Part shown: piece by piece, positions 7,495 through 14,878 of the stretch
How the letters are laid out: each line of letters starts with the position of its first letter
Position numbering within the stretch: the stretch's first letter is position 1
NCBI GenBank assembly: GCA_046153695.1
Contig: JBJXEZ010000382.1
Location: 1 to 25,942, forward strand
From: M3007 sp046153695
GTDB taxonomy: Bacteria; Bacteroidota; Bacteroidia; Chitinophagales; Saprospiraceae
Direction: 5' to 3'
DNA: 25,942 nucleotides
Notes under the pieces: model-generated
The model's database searches: none
What the model was told of the DNA's origin: nothing
Seen by the model: the letters and a program-made list of their open reading frames with translations, nothing else
Program-made: the position numbers and the translations under genes

Positions 7495-10266
7495 TCACCC
7501 GCCCATCTTGATCTCAATCCCGCCGCTCGGCTTGTCGAATCCCGACAGCGAGTAGCCGAATGTGAGCATGAAGTACCGGCCCAGCACGTTGCTGCGCTGC
7601 TCCTCCACATAGTTCAGGTTGCTGTTGCGGGCGATGCCCTGGTTTTGTGCCAGCAAATCGAACACCGACAGGCGAACACGCGCGCGGTTGTTTTTCAGGA
7701 AATAGTGTGTCACACCGGCCCGCCACAGCGGGATGGCCGTCCGCTCGCCGAATGCCTCCTCGGAGTACACCGTGTAGTCGAACTGGGTCTCCAGCATCCA
7801 TCGGCGCACGGGCGTGTAGCGAATTTCGCTGTACAAGGCGTGGTTGGCAAACTGCTGGTTCAGCGCTGCGCTCACCGACCAATCGGTGCTCGTGGTATTG
7901 AGCCGGATGCCCGCCAGTACGTCCACTACGTCCTTGTTGCGGTTTTCTACGGAAAAATCGATGCCGTGGCGCCAGTCGAGTACGTCGTTGCGCACGTCGT
8001 TCACAAACAGGATGCGCTGCGTATGGGCGGAGTTGAGTCGCAGGTTGAACTTCATTTTCAACGGGCGAATGGGCGAACCGAACTGCAGGCTGCCGCGCAA
8101 GCCTACTTCCCGCTCCACGTTCACAGGCCAGATCGTGCGCCGCAGCACCGAGTCAATGACCGTAGCATTGGTGATCTTGTCGGTCGTATAGGTGCCCGAC
8201 AGGTTGGCAAACAGAGAGGTAAACGAAAACTGGTCGTACAGGAAATAGCCTGCCCGCAGTTCGTGGGTGTACTCGGGCTGCAAATTCGGATTGCCGATGT
8301 ACACGTTCAACGGGTCGGCGTTGTTCACCACGGGCTGCATCTGCTCCGGCGATGGCTCGGTAAAGCGGGTGGTGTAACCAAAGTTCATGTTGTTGGCCGT
8401 TGCAAACTCATACTCGCCGAACACGGCAGGCAAGAAGCGCGAAAAACGGATATTAAACGGCTGGTCTTTGCCGACTACGGTATTTTCGAGGCGCGACTCC
8501 TGGAAGGCAACGCCCGCCGTGATCTTGAATCGGTTGCGGGTCAGCATCAGGTTCACGCCGGCCCGGTCATACACATAACCTCGGCGGAAGTGGTTGGACA
8601 AGTTATCGTTGCGATTTTCGCTGCCGGGCAGCAGATCGAAGAAGTCGCGGCGGTTGTCGTTTGTGTAGTTTTGCCGGGAGGCGTTCAGTTCGAGGTAGCG
8701 GCTACGGCCCAAAGGCTCGGTGTAGGTGAGTGAAATGCCATACTGGTCGCTACCATCAGCCACATCCTGCCGCTGGCGGATGGTGTCGGCAATGGTCGTT
8801 GTTTGCGCAAAAAAGCGGTTTACAGCAGACAGGGAGCCGTCCTGCTGGCGGTCATTCGCGCCGAACGAGCCTTGTGCCACCACGGCGCGTCCGGGCCTGC
8901 GAAAACGCAGGCGGTACTGGAGCGAGGAACGGAAATTGTAGCTGCTGCCCTCGCTGAAATAGTCGCGTTGGCCGTCGTTCAGCAGGTCGCCAAACGGGTT
9001 GAATGCCTCGCTGTTGCCACGGCTGTCGAACAGGGCATCATTGAGTCCGCCGTTGGCACGAAGGATGATGCTCTGGAACGAGTCAATCTTATGGCGAAAA
9101 TGCAGGGTGAGGTTGTGGCCAAAGTTGCGGCTAATCTGGTCTTCGATTTCTGTACTGGTGAACAGGCCCTGAGCGCCGAGGTTTTGCCGCCAGTTGTCGC
9201 GGTCGAGGTCGTTGCGGAAGCGGTTGAGGAAATACGAGGCGGTGAGTTCGGTGTTTTGAGAAAAATCCTTGCTCCAGTTCAGGCCGCCTGCAAGGGAAGT
9301 CCGTACGCCCTGTTGACCTTGGCCGGTGTTCATGGGCATACCGCCGCCGTCGCCACCGATTTGGATGCGCCCGCCACCGCCCGACATCATGGCACCGATG
9401 CCGCCCATGAATTGCATGTAGTCGTCCATGGAAAAGCCCTGCTGGTTGGTGTTGTTAGCCATTCCGATGACGGAAAGGCGGTCGCCGGGTGAGAAGCGGT
9501 TGATGTTGAACTTGCCCTCATAGCGGCCTTCGGTACCGGCACCGGCATCGGCTTTTCCAAAGTAGCCGTCTTTGTGTCCGTCCTTCAGTTTGAGGTTGAT
9601 CGTGCGTTCGTCCTGCCCGTCCTCAATGCCCGTGAACTCAGCCATGTCAGATTTTTTATCATAAACCTGCACCTTGTCCACGGCATCGGCAGGCAGGTTT
9701 TGGGTAGCTACGCGGGTGTCTTTTCCAAAAAACTCCTTGCCGTCTACAAGCACATTTTGCACGTTTTCGCCGTGCGCCTTCACTGTGCCGTCGCGTTGCA
9801 CCTCAATGCCGGGCATTTTTTTTAAAAGTTCTTCCACGGCATCACCGGGCTGCACTTTAAACGCGGCTGCGTTGTACTCCACGGTATCGCGGCTGATCCG
9901 CATAGGGTCTCGCTCGGCACTGATCTCCACGGCGGGCAGCACTTCGGACGAGGGATCGAGTTGGATGCGACCGAGGTCCATCTCGGCCCTACCCGATTCA
10001 ACCGTTACAGTCTGCCAGTGGGTGGTGTAGCCGAGGTAGGTTAGTTGTAGCAAGTACTGCCCGGCTATTTTGGCTTTCAGGGAAAACCGTCCCTGGTCGT
10101 TGGACGTGGCAAAGGCGTGCATGACGGAGTCCTTGGTCATCAGCACGGCGGTGACGGCAGGCAGCGGCGTGCCCGTATTGTCAGAAACACTGCCCTGCAG
10201 CACCGTTTTTTGTGCTGTAACGGTGCCGCAGAGCAGGGTAAGGGCGAGGATAAAAACTGTTTTCAT
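7495..10266 (-). CDS. Outer-membrane beta-barrel receptor with CarboxypepD_reg and plug domains (OMP_b-brl_3, TonB-receptor-like)
   Basis: The product is 923 residues from the ATG at 10266 (MKTVFILALTLLCGTVTAQ, a signal peptide). The frame stays open upstream to 10446, but only through low-complexity repeats. Residues about 20-105 form a CarboxypepD_reg-like domain (VLQGSVSDNTGTPLPAVTAVL, YLGYTTHW). Then comes a TonB plug-like domain (AVEELLKKMPGIEVQRDGTVKAHGE, VLVDGKEFFGKD). The remaining roughly 650 residues are a large barrel of the family annotated as outer membrane protein beta-barrel family. A Gly/Met-rich insert (MQFMGGIGAMMSGGGG) lies near residue 290. The terminal strand is not strongly aromatic (GGIEIKMGG). 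In Bacteroidota such genes are often found beside GLPGLI genes and two-component systems, as here. The ligand is unknown. Confidence 0.88.
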   Translation of the reverse strand: MKTVFILALTLLCGTVTAQKTVLQGSVSDNTGTPLPAVTAVLMTKDSVMHAFATSNDQGRFSLKAKIAGQYLLQLTYLGYTTHWQTVTVESGRAEMDLGRIQLDPSSEVLPAVEISAERDPMRISRDTVEYNAAAFKVQPGDAVEELLKKMPGIEVQRDGTVKAHGENVQNVLVDGKEFFGKDTRVATQNLPADAVDKVQVYDKKSDMAEFTGIEDGQDERTINLKLKDGHKDGYFGKADAGAGTEGRYEGKFNINRFSPGDRLSVIGMANNTNQQGFSMDDYMQFMGGIGAMMSGGGGRIQIGGDGGGMPMNTGQGQQGVRTSLAGGLNWSKDFSQNTELTASYFLNRFRNDLDRDNWRQNLGAQGLFTSTEIEDQISRNFGHNLTLHFRHKIDSFQSIILRANGGLNDALFDSRGNSEAFNPFGDLLNDGQRDYFSEGSSYNFRSSLQYRLRFRRPGRAVVAQGSFGANDRQQDGSLSAVNRFFAQTTTIADTIRQRQDVADGSDQYGISLTYTEPLGRSRYLELNASRQNYTNDNRRDFFDLLPGSENRNDNLSNHFRRGYVYDRAGVNLMLTRNRFKITAGVAFQESRLENTVVGKDQPFNIRFSRFLPAVFGEYEFATANNMNFGYTTRFTEPSPEQMQPVVNNADPLNVYIGNPNLQPEYTHELRAGYFLYDQFSFTSLFANLSGTYTTDKITNATVIDSVLRRTIWPVNVEREVGLRGSLQFGSPIRPLKMKFNLRLNSAHTQRILFVNDVRNDVLDWRHGIDFSVENRNKDVVDVLAGIRLNTTSTDWSVSAALNQQFANHALYSEIRYTPVRRWMLETQFDYTVYSEEAFGERTAIPLWRAGVTHYFLKNNRARVRLSVFDLLAQNQGIARNSNLNYVEEQRSNVLGRYFMLTFGYSLSGFDKPSGGIEIKMGG

Positions 10267-10328
10267 AGCGTAACGAGTAGTGTTGATATTGCTGGGTGTT
10301 CGCTGGCTCGTAGCGTGTACAAAAAAAA

Positions 10329-10610
10329 GTGTCACAGAGGCTCGCAGAGCGTGACTTCGAAAAAAAGTAGTGTCACGGAGGCTCGCAGAGTTTTGGGAGG
10401 CTCGCAGAGTGTGACTTCGAAAAAAAGTAGTTGCACAGAGGCTCACGGAGTTGAAGAGGACATAGAGAAAAAAGTAATTGATTCTACGGGAGTTAGTACA
10501 TGATTTTTCTATGTCCTCTTCAACTCCGTGAGCCTCTGTGCAACTTTTTTATGTCACGACGGGAAAAAACTCTGCGAGCCTTCCAAAACTCCGTGAGCCT
10601 CTGTGACACT
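10329..10610. repeat. Nested inverted repeats built on GAGGCTCRCRGAG in a 377-bp intergenic region
   Basis: The spacer 10267-10643 between two minus-strand genes holds an exact 36-bp inverted pair (10430-10465 and 10509-10544, 43-bp spacer). A second, imperfect pair of about 41 bp lies outside it (10369-10409 and 10570-10610). Both are assembled from variants of the unit CACAGAGGCTCACGGAG. Folded, the region gives a long stem with short internal mismatches. It could end transcription of the GLPGLI gene or be a spreading repeat family. No promoter fitting TAnnTTTG was found here for the receptor gene. Confidence 0.8.
10337..10431. repeat. Two direct copies of a 35-bp unit, 60 bp apart
   Basis: Copies at 10337-10371 and 10397-10431 differ at one base and share GAGGCTCGCAGAG followed by GTGACTTCGAAAAAAAGTAG. 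They form the receptor-proximal side of the inverted-repeat region. In the receptor frame they translate to a repeated TTFFRSH peptide upstream of the true start, which I regard as non-coding. Confidence 0.8.
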
Positions 10611-10643
10611 ACCTTTCCCCTCGCAAACGGGCGAACCACAAAT

Positions 10644-11411
10644 TCAATGACCGCCCGTATCCTCGGTACGGATGATCATGCGAACGCCCTTGGTCTGGCC
10701 GCCCATTTCCACGCCCATTTCCTTCATTTTTTCGGCCTCAATGGCCTTGAATTCATCGGCAGTGACCTTTTTGCCTTTGCTCGGTTTCTCGATCTTGCCC
10801 ACGGCCTTCAGGTCTACTTTGGTGACGATGGTTGTGCGTTGGCCGTTGTCAATATCCAGTTCGAGGATGAGGCCGGGCAGCATGCCGTAGCCACCTGGGC
10901 CGGCAGATACGGGGATTTGCGGCGTAAACCACGCCACTACTTGAGAAGCGGTGTCCTGCAAAAGGGCTTTTTGGCACTCGTAGTCGCCGATTTTCTTCTT
11001 CTCACCGGTCAATTTCCACTTGCATTCGCGTGCCGGGCCAGTGACGAGAAAATCGCGGCCAAAGAACTCCTGTTGGTGTACCGTAGCGCTCTCGTCTATG
11101 TCCGTGAACAAGATGCTTTCGGGGCGCTTCATTACAAATTTCATTGCCCGGCCTTCTTCTTCATGACCCACTTCCACATCCCCTTCGCTCTTGGCACCGG
11201 CGTTTTTGTACAGCGAGACGGTTTCGTTGAACACCAGCACTTTGGCGGCCGATTGCGACGGCGGGATCATTTTTTTGAGTTCCTCGTCGCCGTCGGGCAG
11301 TTCGATCTGGATTTTGATGGTTTCCTTGTAGGTGATTTCGCCGGAAGTTGCCTGGGCAGCAAGCAGCCATGGAACAAGGATGACAGTAGTGAGAAGCAGT
11401 ATCTGTTTCAT
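10644..11411 (-). CDS. GLPGLI family exported protein
   Basis: The 255-residue protein has a signal peptide (MKQILLLTTVILVPWLLAAQ) and starts its mature part with ATSGEITYKETIKI. The family signature appears as GGYGMLPGLILELDIDNG (about 173-190), and the domain pattern matches the GLPGLI family: early beta strands, then DYECQKALLQDTASQVVAWFTPQIPVSAGPGGY before the signature. The C-terminus is rich in Lys and Met. The function of GLPGLI proteins is not established; they are periplasmic or surface proteins often linked to barrel receptors. The gene is transcribed away from the histidine kinase operon and shares a 142-bp control region with it. A TACCTTTG box lies 30 bp upstream of its ATG. Confidence 0.88.
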   Translation of the reverse strand: MKQILLLTTVILVPWLLAAQATSGEITYKETIKIQIELPDGDEELKKMIPPSQSAAKVLVFNETVSLYKNAGAKSEGDVEVGHEEEGRAMKFVMKRPESILFTDIDESATVHQQEFFGRDFLVTGPARECKWKLTGEKKKIGDYECQKALLQDTASQVVAWFTPQIPVSAGPGGYGMLPGLILELDIDNGQRTTIVTKVDLKAVGKIEKPSKGKKVTADEFKAIEAEKMKEMGVEMGGQTKGVRMIIRTEDTGGH

Positions 11412-11441
11412 ACAATTTTGATTTTGTTAAAAAATGTGGAG

Positions 11442-11472
11442 CAAAGGTATGTAGCCGTACCAAGGGCGCAGG
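11442..11472 (-). promoter_or_regulatory. Promoter of the GLPGLI gene
   Basis: On the minus strand TACCTTTG (11442-11449) fits the Bacteroidota -7 consensus TAnnTTTG. The position 19 nt upstream reads CCTG, a poor -33 element. A weak -33 fits a promoter that needs an activator, and the first AGGTTAA repeat (11470) overlaps that position. Confidence 0.6.
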
Positions 11473-11507
11473 TTAACGAACCTTGATGCAAGGTTAAATA
11501 AGGTTAA
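11470..11507. promoter_or_regulatory. Phased AGGTTAA direct repeats, probable OmpR-type operator
   Basis: Three AGGTTAA units start at 11470, 11491 and 11501, so they are 21 and 10 bp apart, two turns and one turn of the helix. AACCTT-GATGC-AAGGTT (11479-11495) adds an inverted arrangement. OmpR/PhoB-family regulators bind direct repeats with about 10-11 bp spacing. The sites would lie around -35 to -72 from the GLPGLI start point and about -44 to -81 from the kinase start point. Autoregulation by the adjacent response regulator is an inference. Confidence 0.55.
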
Positions 11508-11513
11508 CAGCCA

Positions 11514-11544
11514 TTTCAGGCCGCCGGAAAAGCCCCTACTTTTG
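11514..11544 (+). promoter_or_regulatory. Promoter of the histidine kinase/response regulator operon
   Basis: TTTC (11514-11517), 19 nt, then TACTTTTG (11537-11544) closely fits the Bacteroidota consensus TTTG-N19-TAnnTTTG. Transcription would start near 11550, only a few bases before the ATG at 11554. The messenger would be almost leaderless. The TTG at 11542 lies inside the -7 box and cannot be the start codon. Confidence 0.7.
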
Positions 11545-11553
11545 ACCCGTCAA

Positions 11554-12993
11554 ATGCTCACCGACCGCTCCATTCTTCTTGCCCGCGCCTTAATGGCGGC
11601 CAGCCTGCTCCTGCTGGGCTGCTCGCTCGTTTGGTTTTTGAACCGTACGTACCGCGAGGAGGAAAGCGCCCTTTCCCGTGAGGTCGGCTTTATTTTTATC
11701 AACACAGTGCGCAACATTGAGGGCGGGCTGTTGGACAAGATCGTGTTTAAGCGCAGGGCCGAAACCACGTCCGGTTTGCAGGGATTGCCCCGCATAATGC
11801 ACGCAGACTCGTTGCGGGTAATGACCTTCGTGGGTCAGGGTATACACGCTGCCGAAGTAAAAAGTGACCAGCAAATTGAAATCCGGCTCAGCCAATCGGG
11901 TAAGGGCGACCTGCCGCTCAACGAACTGACCGGCTCCATTTCCATGTTCGTGGCCATGAGCGGCGACAGCCTGATGATGGATTCCACCACTTGTCTGAAA
12001 CCGGATTCTGATGCTTTTTTCAACAGAATAAAAACTGATTTTGGCCGTGAACTGCAGGCTGCGGGTTTGCCGGTGGAGCACCGCGTCAACCGGATAAAGT
12101 CCGGGGATAAAGTCCGGGCGGAAAAAATGATGTCGGGCCTGTACACCGATGTAGCCAACGGCGAGCGCTACGGTGCCGAATTGAGCGGCTACGGCCTGTA
12201 TTTGCTCCAAAAAATGCTGCCGCAAATCTTGTTTGCCCTATTGTTATTCGGCTTCGTGGCCCTGGCGTTTTTCTTCGTTTTCCGCACCCTGCGGGCGCAA
12301 CGGCGGCTCACGGCGCTGAAAACCGAGTTTATCCAAAATATCAGCCACGAACTGAAAACGCCCATTGCCACCATGAGCGTGGCCTTCGAGGCCCTGCGCG
12401 ATTTCGATGCGCTGAAAAACCCCGGCCAGACCCGGGAGTACCTCGACATTTCCCGGTTGGAGCTCCAGCGCCTGTCACTTTTGGTGGAAAAAGTGCTCGG
12501 AATCGCCCAATTGGAGCGCACAGGTGCCGTGCTATCCACCACCGTTTTCGACTTTCGGGAATTGACCGAGGAAATACTGGCCACCCTGCGCCCCCGCTTC
12601 GAGCAGGCCGGGGCAACTGTGTCGCTGGAAATCGAAGGCGCGGATTTTCGGGTCAATGGCGACCGCCTCCACCTCGCCGGGGTGCTGTACAACCTGCTCG
12701 ACAACGCGCTGAAGTACGGCGGCGAAAAACCCGCGATCGGCGTGGCACTCCGCTTCGCCGACGGACGCATTGCGCTGCACGTACGCGATAGCGGCCCTGG
12801 CATCCCGGAGGCGTACCGGTCGCGTATTTTCGAGGCGTTTTTCCGCGTGCCGTCCGAGTCCGGCCACCAGGTGAAAGGCCACGGCCTGGGTCTGAGCTAC
12901 TCGGCCAAGGTGGTGGAGCAGCACGGCGGCACCATCGCGCTCGATCCGGGCACTGACACCGCGTTCACAGTCGAACTTCCCGCAGATGGCTGA
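11554..12993 (+). CDS. Membrane sensor histidine kinase (HisKA/HATPase_c)
   Basis: The product is 479 residues. Two transmembrane helices (about 7-29 and 222-244) bracket a roughly 190-residue periplasmic sensor region without a recognised domain. The cytoplasmic kinase core is complete: H box FIQNISHELKTP with phospho-acceptor His265, N box YNLLDNALKYG, G1 VRDSGPGIP, F box FEAFFRV and G2 KGHGLGLSYS. The gene overlaps the response regulator by 8 bp, so the pair is an operon. Orientation and neighbours resemble the RprX/RprY-type systems of Bacteroidota, but the signal is unknown. A small tandem repeat (GGATAAAGTCCGG twice, 12094-12119) lies in the sensor region and encodes part of IKSGDKV. 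The ATG is chosen over the upstream TTG because that TTG falls in the promoter. Confidence 0.92.
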   Translation: MLTDRSILLARALMAASLLLLGCSLVWFLNRTYREEESALSREVGFIFINTVRNIEGGLLDKIVFKRRAETTSGLQGLPRIMHADSLRVMTFVGQGIHAAEVKSDQQIEIRLSQSGKGDLPLNELTGSISMFVAMSGDSLMMDSTTCLKPDSDAFFNRIKTDFGRELQAAGLPVEHRVNRIKSGDKVRAEKMMSGLYTDVANGERYGAELSGYGLYLLQKMLPQILFALLLFGFVALAFFFVFRTLRAQRRLTALKTEFIQNISHELKTPIATMSVAFEALRDFDALKNPGQTREYLDISRLELQRLSLLVEKVLGIAQLERTGAVLSTTVFDFRELTEEILATLRPRFEQAGATVSLEIEGADFRVNGDRLHLAGVLYNLLDNALKYGGEKPAIGVALRFADGRIALHVRDSGPGIPEAYRSRIFEAFFRVPSESGHQVKGHGLGLSYSAKVVEQHGGTIALDPGTDTAFTVELPADG

Positions 12994-13687
12994 CATCCGG
13001 GTTTTGTATGTGGAGGACGAGCCGTTTTTGGCCAAGATCGTGCGCGAATCGCTCGAAAGTCGCGGGCTTGTCGTGCGCCATTTACCCGACGGGCGCGGTG
13101 CCGTGCAGGCTTGCGAGCAGTTTCGGCCCGACATCTGCGTACTCGACGTGATGCTGCCCTTCGACAACGGATTTGCGGTGGGCAAGGCCGTCCGGGCGCA
13201 ATTTCCGCACCTGCCGATCATTTTCCTCACCGCCAAAGACCAGACGGAGGACGTGCTGGAGGGTTTTGCCGCAGGCGGAAACGACTACGTGCGCAAGCCG
13301 TTCAGCATGGAGGAACTGCTCGTCCGCATCCACAACCTCCTGCGGCTGAGCGGGGGAGAAAAAAACACCGCCACGCCCACCGCCGAAACAGTCGCGCTGG
13401 GGCGTTTCCGCTTTTGCCCGCTGCGGCAGGAACTCCAATCGGGCGATCAGGTGCGCCGCCTCTCGCACCGCGAGGCCCAGTTGCTGGACATGCTGTGCCA
13501 AAGCGCCAACCAGACTGTTTTGCGCAAGCATATACTCGACACGCTCTGGGGCAACGACTCCTTTTTCAACTCCCGCAACCTCGACGTGTACATCGCCCGC
13601 CTGCGCGAGTACCTGCGCGACGACGAGCAGGTGCAGATCATTACGCTGAAGGGGGTTGGGTATCGGTTGGTGGGGATGGGGGCCTAA
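12986..13687 (+). CDS. OmpR/PhoB-family response regulator
   Basis: The 233-residue protein has an N-terminal receiver domain with the acidic pair in VEDE (10-12), phospho-acceptor Asp54 in VLDVMLP, Thr82 in FLTAKD and Lys104 in YVRKPF. A C-terminal winged helix (about 140-231) follows, with LSHREAQLLDML, the recognition-helix region FNSRNLDVYIARLREYL and the wing IITLKGVGYRLV. All key receiver residues are present, so it should be phosphorylated by the overlapping kinase. Likely targets are its own operon and the divergent GLPGLI gene through the AGGTTAA repeats. Part of its wHTH coding sequence (13433-13527) has a close degraded relative at 13911-14005. Confidence 0.93.
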   Translation: MADIRVLYVEDEPFLAKIVRESLESRGLVVRHLPDGRGAVQACEQFRPDICVLDVMLPFDNGFAVGKAVRAQFPHLPIIFLTAKDQTEDVLEGFAAGGNDYVRKPFSMEELLVRIHNLLRLSGGEKNTATPTAETVALGRFRFCPLRQELQSGDQVRRLSHREAQLLDMLCQSANQTVLRKHILDTLWGNDSFFNSRNLDVYIARLREYLRDDEQVQIITLKGVGYRLVGMGA

Positions 13688-13799
13688 GAGCGCGTGCGCC
13701 GTTGCTATTTCTGAGTTTGTTCTGGTTGTTTGCGGCAGAGAAAGGGCGCTAACCGAATTTCAGGCATGCCAAAAAGCCCGGTGATATTGGAAAAAGTTT

Positions 13800-13879
13800 G
13801 GCTCTTCGTGACTTTATATGGGTTGGCATAGTAGAAGATTGACTTGGCTATGATGACCCATGTAAAGTCACGAAGAGCC
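13800..13879. mobile_element. 80-bp terminal-inverted-repeat element (MITE-like, ISL3-type ends)
   Basis: Arms at 13800-13823 and 13856-13879 are inverted copies of 24 bp with one mismatch, starting GGCTCTTCGTGACTTTA. The inner 32 bp also contain CATAG/CTATG pairing. Termini beginning GGCTCTTCG resemble those I associate with ISL3-family insertion sequences, which suggests mobilisation by such a transposase elsewhere. The 8-bp flanks (AAAAGTTT and GTATTTTT) are not identical, so a target duplication is not supported. There is no coding capacity. Confidence 0.6.
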
Positions 13880-13880
13880 G

Positions 13881-14038
13881 TATTTTTCAATACCCCGTGT
13901 ACAACAGTACCTCCAATCGGGCGATCACGTGCGCCGGCTCTCGCACCGCGAGGCCCAGTTGCTGGACATGCTGTGCCTAAGCGCAAACCAGACTGTTTTG
14001 CGCAGGCGCACTATCCTACCGACCCCGGTTTTGGCAAA
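13881..14038 (+). pseudogene. Degraded wHTH fragment of an OmpR-family response regulator
   Basis: Bases 13911-14005 match 13433-13527 of the neighbouring response regulator at all but five or six positions (offset 478). They encode LQSGDHVRRLSHREAQLLDM followed by LCLSANQTVLRR. Upstream, from just after the inverted-repeat element, the frame reads YFSIPRVQQY, which aligns loosely with the start of the wHTH. Downstream the similarity fades through small indels to a TAA near 14038. There is no receiver domain and no recognition helix. Substitutions change amino acids (Gln to His, Gln to Leu, Lys to Arg), so this is an aged partial duplication or a paralogue remnant, not a fresh copy. Confidence 0.75.
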
Positions 14039-14770
14039 CTAATTTTTCAGTAAAACCAATTTGAATTCACCGAAATAACCCGTGTCGGTCAAGGTCAATT
14101 TGACAATCGGGTTGCGCAGTTTTTTAGCCCAGGTCTCCCAATGTTCCGACATCGCAGGGTCGTCGGCAAACACAACCTGAAAATTTTCCGGCCGAAAACC
14201 CGCCACCGCTGCCACAATATGGACATGCTGCGGTATCGTCCGCCCCATATATTTTTTCGGGTAACTCGCCGGTCGGATGCCACGGATTTCAAACCTGCCC
14301 GCCGAATCCGTCACTAAAAAACCCTCGAGGCGCGGATCGTTTTCGGCCATACCGCCCGTAATGGAATCCGTTGGTGCATAATATCCGTGATTGTCCGTGT
14401 GGAAAACATGGAGCCGTTCCCCTCGAAGTGGGTTGCCGGTTTCGTCGGTCAATTGGCCACGGAGGGTCAATTGGGTACCCGATTCGGTGGCCGGGCAAGT
14501 CGACATGGACGACCAAATGGCGTGTTTTTCAAGTGTTTCACGCATGGTTCTGCGATCGGCGGTTGTCAATTCAGCATAGTTTTCAGCCAGAAAAAAATGG
14601 AGAGAATCGTAGTCCTTTCGTGTTTTTGTTACTTCCAAATTAGCCTTAAAGTCGGACAATCTGGCCACTATTTGCGGTTGTGCCGGTTGTTGCATGTTGC
14701 AGCAAATCGTACCGAAGGAAGTGCAAATCGCTATCAAAATCGAAGAAAAGTGGGCGCTGCTCAATTTCAT
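14039..14770 (-). CDS. Intradiol ring-cleavage dioxygenase-like exported protein
   Basis: The product is 243 residues. The N-terminus is hydrophobic with a Cys pair (ILIAICTSFGTICCNMQQ), suggesting an exported protein or lipoprotein, although the lipobox is imperfect. From about residue 100 the intradiol dioxygenase core is visible: LRGQLTDETGNPLRGERLHV, HTDNHGYY, FLVTDSAGRFEIRGIRPASYP and IPQHVHI. The four non-haem Fe(III) ligands of the family are present as Tyr130 (or Tyr131), Tyr170, His182 and His184. Family members cleave catechols between the hydroxyls, but secreted Bacteroidota versions have poorly known substrates. A roughly 70-residue helical segment precedes the core. The gene stands downstream of the DJ-1/TPR gene on the same strand. 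Its TAG stop overlaps the end of the wHTH remnant. Confidence 0.8.
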   Translation of the reverse strand: MKLSSAHFSSILIAICTSFGTICCNMQQPAQPQIVARLSDFKANLEVTKTRKDYDSLHFFLAENYAELTTADRRTMRETLEKHAIWSSMSTCPATESGTQLTLRGQLTDETGNPLRGERLHVFHTDNHGYYAPTDSITGGMAENDPRLEGFLVTDSAGRFEIRGIRPASYPKKYMGRTIPQHVHIVAAVAGFRPENFQVVFADDPAMSEHWETWAKKLRNPIVKLTLTDTGYFGEFKLVLLKN

Positions 14771-14819
14771 CTGTTGAAATTTTAAAAAACAAAAAGGGGG
14801 CGGCCAAGCCTCGGCCTAT

Positions 14820-14861
14820 AGCATGTTAGGGGGGGGCAGCGGCAAAAGCCCCCAACATGCT
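14820..14861. terminator. Hairpin downstream of the DJ-1/TPR gene, possible terminator
   Basis: AGCATGTT with a following G run pairs with a C run and AACATGCT, giving a stem of about 13 bp with a loop of roughly 15 nt. It lies 18 bp after the stop of the minus-strand DJ-1/TPR gene and before the dioxygenase gene. No T tract follows on the minus strand, so termination is plausible but not certain. Confidence 0.4.
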
Positions 14862-14878
14862 CTAAAAACACGCCCATT

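Noticed and set aside
7465..8733. 422-residue plus-strand open frame
   Set aside because: It is antisense to the barrel receptor gene, has no domain or signal peptide, and its composition reflects the codon pattern of the minus-strand gene.
10267..10446. N-terminal extension of the barrel receptor encoded by the repeats
   Set aside because: The ATG at 10266 begins a textbook signal peptide; the extension is repeat-derived and would block export.
13705..13986. 93-residue minus-strand open frame
   Set aside because: It runs through the terminal-inverted-repeat element and antisense to the wHTH remnant, with no start context or family similarity.
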